A stretch of DNA of 64,000 nt from Microbacterium sp. BK668 (GTDB lineage: Bacteria; Actinomycetota; Actinomycetes; Actinomycetales; Microbacteriaceae). The position numbers were made by a program, and so were the translations under genes. This document shows positions 34,701 through 43,083 of the stretch, piece by piece. Position 1 is the stretch's first letter; every line of letters begins with the position of its first letter. The notes beneath the pieces were generated by a model. That model worked only from the letters and a program-made list of their open reading frames with translations. It made no database searches and was not told the origin of the DNA. The stretch is taken from contig NZ_SNWG01000001.1 of NCBI RefSeq assembly GCF_004362195.1, positions 2,852,001 through 2,916,000 of the forward strand, given 5' to 3'.

Positions 34701-35753
34701 CGGCACGGCTGCGCCCCGGACCTCGACGCGACCGACCGCGCCGCGCACCTCTATGCGCCCCGAGCCCGGGCGCGCCGCTCGCATGTCGAAGGCAAGTCCG
34801 ACGGTGTGGGTGGCTCCGACGAGGACCAGACCCGAGACGGTGCAGTGCGCACGCCGCTCCGCCGCGATCACGGAACAGCCGGGATCGCTGACGCTCGGGA
34901 CCCCGAGGAAGTCGGGCCAGAGGATGTCGAACGCCACCTCGGCGGAGGTGATGTCGCGGTCCGGGTCTTCGGGATCCGGCGTACGAGCGACGGACACGTC
35001 GATGTCGATGGGCGGGCCCGTCGGCCACCCCTCCGCGTCTCCCGTGAGTCCCGTCGCGTAAGCCGGCAGACCGAGCACGAAAGGACGGGCGTCCGAGCCG
35101 AGAGCGTCCGGTGGCCCTAGCGACACGAACTCGAGACCGCCCTCGTCGTCGGTGACCCCCCGTGTCACCGTCGCCCGCACAGTTCCGGTGAACGGGTTGG
35201 TCGAGAAGGCCCAGTCGGAGGAGAGCGGTATCCGCACCACCGCGGTCGACCCGGGCGCCCAGAGGCCGGCGATGAAGCACTCGTCGCCGGTCGAGAAGTC
35301 CCGAGCGAACTGCGGTGGAGGCGGATCGGACGGGTCCTCGGGCGGATCCGGCGGAAGGTTCATCGGCACCGTCGTACCCTGCGCCACCCAGAAGGCGCAC
35401 TCACCTGCGGGTGGGGAGGGATAGTAGGCAGGCGCGCTGCCACGAAGGACACCGTCCCAGTCCAGCCGCACGCCCACGCGGAAGTCGTCGCCCGCCGAGC
35501 CGCCCGTTGCGTCGCGCGTGACGGTGATCTCCGCGAACGCCGACCCGCGCAGGGGAATCTGGGTGGCGACGGCTCCGGTCGCGTCGACCAACCTCATATG
35601 AACCTGGTAGGGAAGGGTGGACTGATGGGAGGCGGGCACGACACCGGCGGGCAGGTCGCTGCCGGTTGCCGTGGCGGGGGCGGCGACGACCGCACCGCCG
35701 AGCACGAGGCTCACGGCGGCGAGCGCTGCGGCGAGGCGTCGTCGGAGTGTCAC
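31725..35753 (-). CDS. Secreted choice-of-anchor-L repeat protein, eCIS linked
   Basis: A 1342-residue protein beginning at GTG 35753 with a signal peptide (RRRLAAALAAVSLVLGGAVVA, cleavage near residue 32) and AGGA five bases upstream. Residues 50-800 hold about five repeats of ~160 residues with a WP motif, a Cys pair and closing vtltFxMP strands (DUF11-like). A Pro/Thr/Ser linker (about 810-848) leads to a choice-of-anchor-L domain (about 880-1110), a cadherin-like Ig repeat (about 1115-1200) and a final beta domain. No LPXTG or membrane anchor is visible. The stop overlaps the tail-terminator start, so a Sec-secreted surface protein is coupled to cytoplasmic particle genes, which is odd. 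It could be a receptor, adhesin or fibre. Confidence 0.8.
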   Translation of the reverse strand: MTLRRRLAAALAAVSLVLGGAVVAAPATATGSDLPAGVVPASHQSTLPYQVHMRLVDATGAVATQIPLRGSAFAEITVTRDATGGSAGDDFRVGVRLDWDGVLRGSAPAYYPSPPAGECAFWVAQGTTVPMNLPPDPPEDPSDPPPPQFARDFSTGDECFIAGLWAPGSTAVVRIPLSSDWAFSTNPFTGTVRATVTRGVTDDEGGLEFVSLGPPDALGSDARPFVLGLPAYATGLTGDAEGWPTGPPIDIDVSVARTPDPEDPDRDITSAEVAFDILWPDFLGVPSVSDPGCSVIAAERRAHCTVSGLVLVGATHTVGLAFDMRAARPGSGRIEVRGAVGRVEVRGAAVPNFAPVVPSAPEFVLASAKSPPAGSASALASDSIHAAALADVPMPSEWVAGSSMLVTVFEEPILTSVQLDSSTGAPGGPPVVATFRVWHRETSDRVLPGAEATVRIDWPAFFTPAGGPTEGCADFVPDPVPAPTGGVCRVSDLDSPGDSVEFTLEFVTPASIAESVSGDVVLTGSALRMFDDGAAVDLPATWILPSDYPYILDAGVFPVDVVLDRSISTVRGLRLQAEIRVTFDHLAAVDDNVDTVGIRIQWPSFLDVVDPPEISGCEYRDGDICFLPRFEQVGDARSVRVWFDMPSSAGGVGEIAASGAVLCSGSPDDCTVYPTGWIGSDAETFTVLDPRIGVDLVIDRDTGWTGGQPVTATATVTHTGSIPGALPGLTVDLALEWPTFTTLIAIAGCDAMVAERVCRVTGLDAVNATKQVTLTFAMPAVEPANADPSAFPSTGRIRVGGFSWSYTAEAPTPLPLPAPTPTPSDPPTPTPSDSPTPTDPPSPSDPPVLNSAPPSTALSIDPLNPPFVQFAGPAQEVRDLSAVTSEDLVDALVGPGVTVGNVDYTGSDAGAGLFSGFDVVGFPEGVILSSGYVSDAPGPNRSETTTGYLEAPGDSDLEAEFDWDTRDASVLAFDVVPASSQLLLDFVFASEEYSEYADLEAHGVFAIFVNGVNCALTPDDESDPVSVETINGGSPLGTDAQRPELYRDNTPDLSDSSPTPSPLDLQADGLTTVLQCVAEVTPDERNTVKIAIADTVAEQWDSQVFLAAGSLRSNRPPVAVGQSVITAHGTAVGLALSATDADGDDLTYAIVGQPAHGVLTGTPPNLIYTPAAGYSGPDSFTFRANDGRDDSLSAPVTITVQPPDAPPVPPPPSDPVIAELPIEWIGSDFVDITVLQPKVTIVPRVARPGEVVTVYVESLPEGASISMSWGSAPLPVPTSTLVLPAGVTFDSQRILVVRRALLGLRDFTISSTDGRFGDFHPALPTLLVPRSTVADELVGRGG

Positions 35754-35861
35754 GGTGATCCTGCTTCCGCTTCCATCGTCATGAGAACGTCGGTCGCCGC
35801 CGTGCGAGGCCGGGGCATCCGTCCGTGCAGGCCGACATGCCCGACCGGGCACGCAGCTGCC

Positions 35862-36485
35862 TCAGATGAGTCCTTCCCGCATCGCATATGCGACTGCGTG
35901 CGAGCGGTTGCGCAGCTGCAGCCGCGTCGTGATGTCGTGCAGGACGTTCTTCACCGTCCGCTCCGAGTACGACAGCTTCTGTGCGATCTCGGCCGTGTCC
36001 CATCCCTCCGCGACGAGCTTGAGCACTTCGACCTCGCGTGCGGCGAGCCCCGAGAAGGGGATGCCGCGCGGATCGAGCACCGTCCGCTGAAGGCGGCCCA
36101 CCTCGTCGAGCAGCCGACCGAGCAGATCCGGCGGCACGGTGCCCTCCCCCGCCGCCGCGGCGCAGATCGCGGCGACGAGCCGGTCCGGGCGCGCCTCGGA
36201 GCGCCGGACGAGGCCGACGACCCCGGTCTCCACGGCGCGGACGAGATCGCCGTCGCTCAGCTGCGTCGCGATGAGCACCGTTCGCGACTCGCCGTGGCGC
36301 TGCAGGAAGCGCAGCGTCGTCAGCGTCTCGTCATCCACGACGTCCGCTACGACCACCACCACCTCCGGCGTGATCTCCTCACCCGCACTGACGACGCGCA
36401 CCTCGGGGCGCGGTCGCAGCTGACTGACGATTCCGGCCTCTGAGATCGGGTCGCGCGCGTTGACGCGCACCGATGTTCGGCTCAT
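35862..36485 (-). CDS. LuxR/NarL-type regulator of the eCIS locus
   Basis: A 207-residue two-domain regulator: a receiver-like N-terminal half (VVVVVADVVDDETLTTL, TQLSDGDLVRAVETGVVGLV) and a C-terminal LuxR HTH (LAAREVEVLKLVAEGWDTAEIAQKL, SERTVKNVLHDI). The Asp in VVAD is a candidate phosphoacceptor, though the surrounding pocket is not typical. No histidine kinase is adjacent. It lies 108 nt before the secreted giant protein and is the likely local regulator. ATG 36485 was chosen because receiver homology starts there; longer in-frame sequence upstream is unlike the family. Confidence 0.83.
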   Translation of the reverse strand: MSRTSVRVNARDPISEAGIVSQLRPRPEVRVVSAGEEITPEVVVVVADVVDDETLTTLRFLQRHGESRTVLIATQLSDGDLVRAVETGVVGLVRRSEARPDRLVAAICAAAAGEGTVPPDLLGRLLDEVGRLQRTVLDPRGIPFSGLAAREVEVLKLVAEGWDTAEIAQKLSYSERTVKNVLHDITTRLQLRNRSHAVAYAMREGLI

Positions 36486-36589
36486 GGTGGTCTCACTTTC
36501 CCCATCCGACGAGACGAGCCCGCGCTCACCCCACCGGGACCCATGGCCTCCCCCCGCTGCCAGTGTGCCCACTGCTGCGCGGGTTTCCT

Positions 36590-36613
36590 CTACGTACCCG
36601 CGCGACTACGTAG
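36590..36613. promoter_or_regulatory. Inverted repeat CTACGTA / TACGTAG upstream of the LuxR regulator
   Basis: Seven-base arms CTACGTA and TACGTAG with a 10-base spacer, about 105 bp upstream of the LuxR-type regulator start and overlapping the last codons and stop of the large activator. The heptamer arms and placement suit a LuxR/NarL-class operator, but coding constraint on the same bases weakens this. Confidence 0.35.
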
Positions 36614-39151
36614 CTCGAGGGTGTCCTCCAGATGTGCGGCGAGGTCTGCCCGGCTGCGGATGCCGAGCTTGTGATACACGTTCGACAGATGCGTCTGCAC
36701 GGTCCGGACCGACAGCCCGGTGTCGGCCGCGATCTCGGCATCCGTCCGTCCGCCCGCGGCGCGCTGCGCGAGGTCCGACTCGCGTCCGGTCAGCATCGTC
36801 ACGGGAGCCGCCGGAACCACTGGGCTGTGCAGTGAGGGGCAGCGCCCGCGGAGGGTCGCCAGCAGCTCCGGATCGGCGCCGGCGGGAAGGGTGGCCGCCG
36901 CGCTCGCGACCTCGAGCGCGCGCCAGACGTAACCCCGGGCGGCGAGTTCGCCCGCGCACGCCGTGAGAGCCGCCGGATCCCGTTCCAGCCACGCGTGCGC
37001 CAGCTCCTGCGAGCGCCGGAGGGAGGCGACGGCAGGACCGCCGCGGATCCCGAGCAGTGCGCGGGCTGCGGCATCCGATCCGTACCGGACGGCTTGATCG
37101 AGCGCGTAACGCCCGCGGGTGACCTGACCGCGCGACACCGCCGCCGTCCCCGCCGCGAGCAGGCGCTCGGAGGCGCCCTCGACGTCGCCGCGCGCGGCGT
37201 CGAGCAGAGCCGAGGCCCGCGCGAGGTCGCTCTCGAACAGCCGCGACCTGCGGGAAGCGAGAGCGCGATCGCGGTGCTGCTGCGCCTCGTCGTGCCGGCC
37301 GGAGAGCACGAGCACCTCGATCAGGGTCGCCCTCGTCCAGGCTCGGAACGCCAGCGCCCACGTGCCGTCGACGACGACGGCGCAGACGGCGAACGGCAGC
37401 GCCACGGCCGGCGTCCCGCGTTCGAGGGCGATGCGTGCCAGCTGATGGGAGTGCTGCGCCCGCATGCCCTCGTCCTGAAGGGAGAGAGAGCGCTCGTACG
37501 ATGCGCGAGCGAGCGAGTGAGCTGCGTCGAGCGACTCCCGCACCTCGATCAGCGCCCATTCGTCGATGAGCCGCGCCGACTCGGCACCCTCGGGAAGGTC
37601 GTCCCCCGCGCGTGACACCAGCCGCGAGCGAAGCGCCCGGAGACCGTCGTAGTCCCGCATGCGTCCGGCGTGGACGAGCGCAGCACTGACGGTCAGCGCA
37701 GCGTGCGCGCGCGCGATCGTCGGGGCGTGCTCGTCGTGCACGACGGGGCGTCCGGCGCGGAGCGCACCGGGGATGTCGCCGAGCTGCAGGGCGGCGCTCG
37801 CGACGTGCGCCGCCGCGAGCGCACCCGACTCGGCATGCGGCGCGAGGAGCCCCATCGCGCGCTGCGGATCGTTCCCCGGGAACAGGAGCAGGAACGCGCG
37901 GACGATGTCACGCTGACGCCGAAGGTCGGCGGGCAGCTCGGCGTCGTCCAGTTCCGCCAGCAGCATCTCGGCATCCGCCGCTCGATGCTCATGGGCGAGC
38001 ATGGATGCCACGCCGAGTCTGTCCTCGACGGAGACCGCTCGAGCGATCGCGAGCTCGAGCAGGGCATCAGCCGCCGAAGCGGACAGCCGTTGAACCCGCC
38101 GGGCCGCCCGCAGGAGGTCGTGCGCCGGCACCCTCGCCCCCAGCTCGCAGCGCCATGTGAGCAGACGCGCGGCGAGCAGCGGATCCTCGGGGGGATGCGG
38201 ATGCGCATCGACGAGACGCTGCTCGAGATCCAGGCGGGTGCTGGTCGGCAGGTCCGCCACCAATGCCTCGGCGATCCACGGATGCCGCGGCTCGAGGACC
38301 GGGCTGTGCTCGTGCGGGACCACCGTGATGAGGCCCGCCACCTCCGCCTCCTCCATCGAGGCGGCGCTGGCCAGACCCCGCGCGACGGTCAGCGGCAGTC
38401 GCCGCGCCAGCGCGACCAGTCGGGCGATCCGCAGACCGCCTTGGGAGACGGGAGCGGAGGCGCCGACGCCGCCGCTGTCCGAAACGGGAGCAGAGCCGCC
38501 GAGGACGTAGGCCATGTCCGCCTCGTAGCCGATCCGACGGGCACGGGTCAGCCCGTCGAGGATCTGCTGCGCGTACAGGGGGACGCCGCTCGACCAGCGG
38601 GCGACGAGCGAGACCAGGCCCGGATCGGGCGTGGCGGCCAGACGCGCCCGTATCGTCTGCGCGAGCTCGTCCTCCCGCAGCGGACCGAGCGTCACCGGCG
38701 TACCGGTGTGATCGCGCATGATCGCCCGGACGGCCTCGTCCACGTCGCACCCCGCCTTGACCCCGAGCAGGAGGGGGACCTCCGCGCGCGCCAGCTGCAG
38801 GAGCAGCGCCGCCGAGGCGTCGTCGAGGTGGTGGGCCTCATCCACGATCACGAGCGGCTTGCTGCGCACGAGCGCAAGGCGCAGGCGTGTCGCCGCCTCG
38901 AAGGTGGTCTCGACGCGGTCGACGATGGGGAGGAAGACTCCGAGAGGCATCGTGGAGCCGGCCCGCGTCGCGACGAGCTCGTGCACGGGGCGCTGCGGCC
39001 GGACGCGTTCGGCCACCCGGCGAAGGAGCGCCGACACGCCGATGCCGGGCGACCCGACGACGACGCGGGAATGGCCGGCGACCGCCGACCGCGCGAGCTC
39101 CTCGAGCTCGGACCGTCGTCCGACGAAGGTGCGATGCGGTGACCGGGACAT
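36590..39151 (-). CDS. LAL-type LuxR transcriptional activator with AAA domain
   Basis: An 853-residue regulator with an N-terminal ATPase-like domain, a long helical TPR-like middle and a C-terminal LuxR HTH (LTGRESDLAQRAAGGRTDAEIAADTGLSVRTVQTHLSNVYHKLG). The P-loop reads GSPGIGVSAL: the usual Lys of GxxGxGK is Val, while Walker B VIVDEAHHLDD is intact, so ATP hydrolysis may be lost. ATG 39151 was chosen because GGAG lies 7 nt upstream; a codon at 39163 is also possible. It heads the second eCIS block and probably controls it. Confidence 0.85.
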   Translation of the reverse strand: MSRSPHRTFVGRRSELEELARSAVAGHSRVVVGSPGIGVSALLRRVAERVRPQRPVHELVATRAGSTMPLGVFLPIVDRVETTFEAATRLRLALVRSKPLVIVDEAHHLDDASAALLLQLARAEVPLLLGVKAGCDVDEAVRAIMRDHTGTPVTLGPLREDELAQTIRARLAATPDPGLVSLVARWSSGVPLYAQQILDGLTRARRIGYEADMAYVLGGSAPVSDSGGVGASAPVSQGGLRIARLVALARRLPLTVARGLASAASMEEAEVAGLITVVPHEHSPVLEPRHPWIAEALVADLPTSTRLDLEQRLVDAHPHPPEDPLLAARLLTWRCELGARVPAHDLLRAARRVQRLSASAADALLELAIARAVSVEDRLGVASMLAHEHRAADAEMLLAELDDAELPADLRRQRDIVRAFLLLFPGNDPQRAMGLLAPHAESGALAAAHVASAALQLGDIPGALRAGRPVVHDEHAPTIARAHAALTVSAALVHAGRMRDYDGLRALRSRLVSRAGDDLPEGAESARLIDEWALIEVRESLDAAHSLARASYERSLSLQDEGMRAQHSHQLARIALERGTPAVALPFAVCAVVVDGTWALAFRAWTRATLIEVLVLSGRHDEAQQHRDRALASRRSRLFESDLARASALLDAARGDVEGASERLLAAGTAAVSRGQVTRGRYALDQAVRYGSDAAARALLGIRGGPAVASLRRSQELAHAWLERDPAALTACAGELAARGYVWRALEVASAAATLPAGADPELLATLRGRCPSLHSPVVPAAPVTMLTGRESDLAQRAAGGRTDAEIAADTGLSVRTVQTHLSNVYHKLGIRSRADLAAHLEDTLELRSRAGT

Positions 39152-39395
39152 GACGTGCTCCATCGCCGTGCCGCCGAGCGCCCGTCGGCGACGTCTCGAG
39201 CCCTCTCCCGGTATCAGTGTGCCGCGTGGGGCAGGGCTGCGGTATGCGCGGAATCACGGATACGCGAAGACGCACAGGGGGAAGGCCCGGTCGTCGTATG
39301 ACATCGCCAGAATCCGGCGCCGGCCGCGGCCCTAGGATGAGTCGCAGAGCCGCACCCCTCTCGCGCCGTCCCGCGCGCGACGCCCAAGGAGCCTC

Positions 39396-40034
39396 ATGTC
39401 CGCCATCGCCGCATCCCCCGGCCGCCGCCCGGTGCTCGCCGATCTCATCGCCCGTCCGTCCGGCCGCGCTCGTGCATTCGCCGTGGACGCGGGCCTGGTC
39501 ATCGCCGGCGCCGCCGTCGTCGCCGTGCTCGCGCAGGTGCAGGTCCCGCTGTGGCCGGTGCCGATCACGGGTCAGACCCTCGGCGTCATCGTCGTGGGCG
39601 CCGCCCTCGGCGCCTGGCGCGGCGCGGCCGCCCTGACGACCTACCTGTTCCTGGGGCTCGCGGGCCTGCCGATCTTCGCCGAGTTCACCGGGACGATCGC
39701 AGCGATCGCGAAGCCGAGCTTCGGCTTCATCATCGGCTTCATCGTCTCGGCCTTCGTGGCCGGGTGGTTCGCCGAGCGCGCGTGGGATCGCAAGCCGCTC
39801 CTCGCGTTCGTCGGCTTCGCCATCGCCAGCGTCATCCCGTTCCTCTTCGGCGTGCCGTACATGGCGTTCATCCTCAACTCCGTGCTCGGCCTCGACTTCA
39901 GCTTCGGCGAGATTCTCCAGGTCGGCGTGCTGCCCTTCATCGTCGGGGGCGTCATCAAGGCCGGCCTCGCGGCGCTCATCATCCCGGGCGCATGGGCGCT
40001 CGTCCGCGCCGCGGACCGGCGCAAGCAGGGCTGA
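39396..40034 (+). CDS. bioY: Biotin transporter substrate-binding subunit BioY
   Basis: A 212-residue integral membrane S component of an ECF biotin transporter: AQVQVPLWPVPITGQTLGVIVVGAALG is the BioY signature, followed by YLFLGLAGLPIF and GFIIGFIVSAF. About six membrane helices. Energising subunits (BioM/BioN) are not next to it, so it works alone or shares ECF modules. A strong AAGGAGCC Shine-Dalgarno sequence precedes the ATG. A -10-like TAGGAT is at 39333-39338. Confidence 0.94.
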   Translation: MSAIAASPGRRPVLADLIARPSGRARAFAVDAGLVIAGAAVVAVLAQVQVPLWPVPITGQTLGVIVVGAALGAWRGAAALTTYLFLGLAGLPIFAEFTGTIAAIAKPSFGFIIGFIVSAFVAGWFAERAWDRKPLLAFVGFAIASVIPFLFGVPYMAFILNSVLGLDFSFGEILQVGVLPFIVGGVIKAGLAALIIPGAWALVRAADRRKQG

Positions 40035-40058
40035 GCGAGCCCGGTCGACGACCCCGCG

Positions 40059-40100
40059 AAGAAGCCTCCCGAGCCTCAGCGAGGATCGGGGGGCTTCTTT
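40059..40100 (+). terminator. Rho-independent terminator after bioY
   Basis: Fourteen-base arms (AAGAAGCCTCCCGA and TCGGGGGGCTTCTT, one G.T wobble) around a 13-base loop, ending in TTT. It lies between the converging bioY and siderophore operons and may serve both strands. Confidence 0.8.
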
Positions 40101-40133
40101 CGCCGGCGTCGGCTCGGCGGAGCCGTCGCTGCG

Positions 40134-41177
40134 TCAGCCCTGAGCGACGGCCGTCGCCGCAGCGAGCTTCTCGACCATCGTCGGAAGCAGCCACGGCAGC
40201 GACAGCGCGGTCGGTGAGACGGCCGCCACGTTCTCTTCGCCGACGATCGGCGCGACCGCACCCCGGGCAACGGCCGGGATGAGCTTGCCCTGGTCGGAGG
40301 CGAGGAACTGGTCGAGGGCCGATTGCTCTTCCCCCTGCGTGAAGATGACCTGCGCGTCGATCTTGTCCAGGTTCTCGTAGCTCACGGTCGTGTAGAACGT
40401 CCCCTCCCCGGTGTCGAGGTCGGTGACACTCGCGGGGGACACGAAGCCGAGGTCTTCGAGGATCTCCACCCGCGGATCGGCCGGGAGGTACAGGTAGAGC
40501 GTGTCCACGTCATCGTCGATGTAGGCGATCGTGGTGCCCGAGAACTCCGGGTGGGCTGCTGCGGCATCCGTCACCTGCTCGTCGAGCGACGAGACGAGCT
40601 CTTCGGCCTCCGGCTCGAGCCCGAGAGCCCTGCCGGTCTCGGTGATGACGTCGCGCCACGGCGTCGACCAGAGCGCCTCCTCGGGCGCGACCACCGGGAT
40701 GCCCGCCTTCGTCACAGCGTCGTACTCCTCCTGGGTGAGGCCGGAGTAGGGCGCGAGAAGGACGTCGGGGTCGGCGGCGAGCAGCTCCTCGATCGACAGC
40801 TCGTAGGTGGCGTTGTCGAGGATCGCCGGCTGCTCGCCGCCGAGCCCGTCGATGGCCTCTTCGACCCACGGGGTGATGCGGTCGTCGCCCCCGCCGTAGT
40901 CCATCGATGAGATCGCGACGGGGACGATGCCGAGCGCGAGCACGGCATCCGTCGCCCCCCATCCCCACGTCGCGATGCGCTCGGGCGCCGCGTCGATCGT
41001 CGTTTCGCCGTACATGTGCTCGAAGGTGACGGGGAACGCCGACGAGTCGCCGGGCGCCGCCGACGAGGTCTCCTCGGAGCCGGCGGAGCCGGCTGGGCTT
41101 GCGCAGCCGCTCAGCGCGAGGGCACCTGCTGCGGCGATCGCCGCGAGGGCGGCGACGGGGTGGAGGCGAGAAGGCAT
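40134..41177 (-). CDS. Iron-siderophore ABC transporter binding lipoprotein
   Basis: A 347-residue FepB/FecB-type substrate-binding protein. Signal peptide with lipobox LSGC puts the lipidated Cys at residue 24; FPVTFEHMYGETTIDAAPERIAT is the usual start of the mature domain, and SIEELLAADPDVLLAPYSGLTQEEYDA follows. It would capture ferric siderophore on the outer face of the membrane. It is last in the operon, 32 nt after the ATPase gene. ATG 41177 fits the signal peptide, with GGAAG upstream. Confidence 0.92.
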   Translation of the reverse strand: MPSRLHPVAALAAIAAAGALALSGCASPAGSAGSEETSSAAPGDSSAFPVTFEHMYGETTIDAAPERIATWGWGATDAVLALGIVPVAISSMDYGGGDDRITPWVEEAIDGLGGEQPAILDNATYELSIEELLAADPDVLLAPYSGLTQEEYDAVTKAGIPVVAPEEALWSTPWRDVITETGRALGLEPEAEELVSSLDEQVTDAAAAHPEFSGTTIAYIDDDVDTLYLYLPADPRVEILEDLGFVSPASVTDLDTGEGTFYTTVSYENLDKIDAQVIFTQGEEQSALDQFLASDQGKLIPAVARGAVAPIVGEENVAAVSPTALSLPWLLPTMVEKLAAATAVAQG

Positions 41178-41209
41178 TGCTGTGTGCTTCCTTTCGGAGG
41201 GTGGTCGTG

Positions 41210-42037
41210 TCATTCCTCGTCCGGGACGACGTGCGAGCCGCCGGGGACGGGAACGACCAGGGGGGTCCGGGTCAGGGGATCGGGGATCACCAGCGCGTCG
41301 AGGGAGAACGCTGTGGAGACGACCTCGGCCGTCAGCACGTCGGTTGCGGCGCCGTGAGCGACGATGCGGCCGTGCGACATGACGACGAGATCGTCGGCGT
41401 AACGAGCGGCGAGGTTAAGCTCGTGGAGCACGACGACGATCGTCGTGCCGTCGGTGCGGTTGAGCTCGCGCAGCAGATCGAGCACCTCGATCTGGTGGCT
41501 GAGGTCGAGGAAGGTGGTCGGCTCGTCGAGCAGGAGGATGCGAGGATCCTGCGCAAGGGCCATCGCGATCCACACGCGCTGGCGCTGTCCGCCCGACAGG
41601 TCGCCCACGGGGCGGTCGGCGAGCTCCGCGACACCCGTCCGCGCCATCGCCTCGGCGACCCGCGCGGTGTCGGCGGCGTTCCACCGCTGGAAGACGCCGC
41701 GGTGCGGATGCCGGCCGCGCGAGACGAGCTCGGCGACGGTGAGGCCGTCGGGAGCGGACGGATGCTGCGGCAGCAGTCCGACCTTCTGTGCGAACGTCCG
41801 ACGACCCATGGTCGCGACATCCGTCCCATCCAGCTCGACGCGCCCGTCCAGCGGCGCGTTCACCCGCGCCAGCACGCTCAGCAGAGTGGACTTGCCGCAC
41901 GCGTTGGCTCCGATGATCATCGTCATGCGGCCCGGCGCGATCTCGAGGTCGAGTCCTTCGATGACGCGGCGTCCGGGATATCCGGCGGCCAGGCCCCGCG
42001 CCGCCAGCCGCGGGGCGGGAGTCGACGGCGGGGTCAC
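41210..42037 (-). CDS. Iron-siderophore ABC transporter ATP-binding protein
   Basis: A 275-residue FecE/FepC-type ATPase: Walker A GANACGKST, LLPQHP Q-loop region, signature LSGGQRQRVWIAMALAQ, Walker B ILLLDEPTTFLDL and H-loop LHELN. GTG 42037 overlaps the stop of the permease upstream (GTGA). It energises the two FecCD permeases encoded immediately before it. Confidence 0.94.
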   Translation of the reverse strand: MTPPSTPAPRLAARGLAAGYPGRRVIEGLDLEIAPGRMTMIIGANACGKSTLLSVLARVNAPLDGRVELDGTDVATMGRRTFAQKVGLLPQHPSAPDGLTVAELVSRGRHPHRGVFQRWNAADTARVAEAMARTGVAELADRPVGDLSGGQRQRVWIAMALAQDPRILLLDEPTTFLDLSHQIEVLDLLRELNRTDGTTIVVVLHELNLAARYADDLVVMSHGRIVAHGAATDVLTAEVVSTAFSLDALVIPDPLTRTPLVVPVPGGSHVVPDEE

Positions 42038-43083
42038 AGCTGTCGTCCTTTCGACGTCGCGAGCAGCCAGAGCAGGAAGATCGATCCGAGCGCCCCCGTG
42101 ACGACGCCTACCGGAAGCGAGACCCCCGGGAGCGCGTACTGCGCGACGAGGTCGGCCGACACCAGCAGTACGGCGCCCACGGCGGCGCTCGTGCCGATGC
42201 CGAGGGCGCCGTGACCGAGGAGGGGCCGCGCGATCGCGGGGGCGCACAGCGCGATGAACGAGATGGGTCCCACGAATGCCGTCGAGGTGGCCGTGAGGAG
42301 CACCGCCACGACGACCGCGGTCACGCGCACGACGGCGGGGCGAACGCCGAGCGAGACCGCCGTGCCGGCCCCGAGCTGCGTCAGCGGCAGCCAGCGGGCG
42401 CAGGCGATGACGCCGGGGACGGCGACCACGCCGACGGCCAGCACCACCAGGGCGTTCCACCACGGCGTCGACGCCAGACTGCCGGTCAGCCAGACGAGGG
42501 CCGACTGCGCGAGCTCGACCTGCGCTCTGACCAGGAGATAGTTCGTGACCGCGAGGCAGAGGAACGACACGCCAACCCCGGCGATGATGAGCCGGTAGTC
42601 GCCATCGGCGCGGCGGTGCCCGGCCAGGAGCAGGAAGCCCGCCACGACGAGCCCTCCCGCGAAGGCGAGGAGCGCGACCCACGGTCCACCGACGCCGAGC
42701 ACGAGGATCCCGAAGACGGCGGCGGCACCCGCTCCCCCGCTGATGCCGAGCAGGTCGGGACTGGCCAGCGCGTTGGACAGGAGGGATTGGAGGAGCGCGC
42801 CGGCCACACCGAGCGAGGCCCCCACGAGCACGGCCATCGCGACCCGCGGAGCGCGGAGGTCGAACACGACGTACTCCTCGACCCGGGAGCCGCTGCCCCA
42901 CACCGTACGCCACAGGTCGGACGGCGTGAGGGCGTAGTCGCCCACCGACAGCGAGACGGCGACGAGGACGACGAGCAGGGCGCCCGCTGCGGCAGCGACC
43001 ACCGCGCGGCGGCGGCGGACACGGTGGCGCACGAACTGGACGCCGGCCGCAGCATCCCTCTCCGCCACGAGCGTCGCGCTCAC
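42034..43083 (-). CDS. FecCD-type siderophore permease 1
   Basis: A 349-residue membrane permease with about ten helices. RAPRVAMAVLVGASLGVAGALLQSLLSNALASPDLLGISGGAG is the FecCD family signature; FVGPISFIALCAPAIARPLLG is the cytoplasmic loop that meets the ATPase. Starts at a GTG in a GTGA overlap with the second permease gene and ends in another overlap with the ATPase. Confidence 0.94.
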   Translation of the reverse strand: MSATLVAERDAAAGVQFVRHRVRRRRAVVAAAAGALLVVLVAVSLSVGDYALTPSDLWRTVWGSGSRVEEYVVFDLRAPRVAMAVLVGASLGVAGALLQSLLSNALASPDLLGISGGAGAAAVFGILVLGVGGPWVALLAFAGGLVVAGFLLLAGHRRADGDYRLIIAGVGVSFLCLAVTNYLLVRAQVELAQSALVWLTGSLASTPWWNALVVLAVGVVAVPGVIACARWLPLTQLGAGTAVSLGVRPAVVRVTAVVVAVLLTATSTAFVGPISFIALCAPAIARPLLGHGALGIGTSAAVGAVLLVSADLVAQYALPGVSLPVGVVTGALGSIFLLWLLATSKGRQL

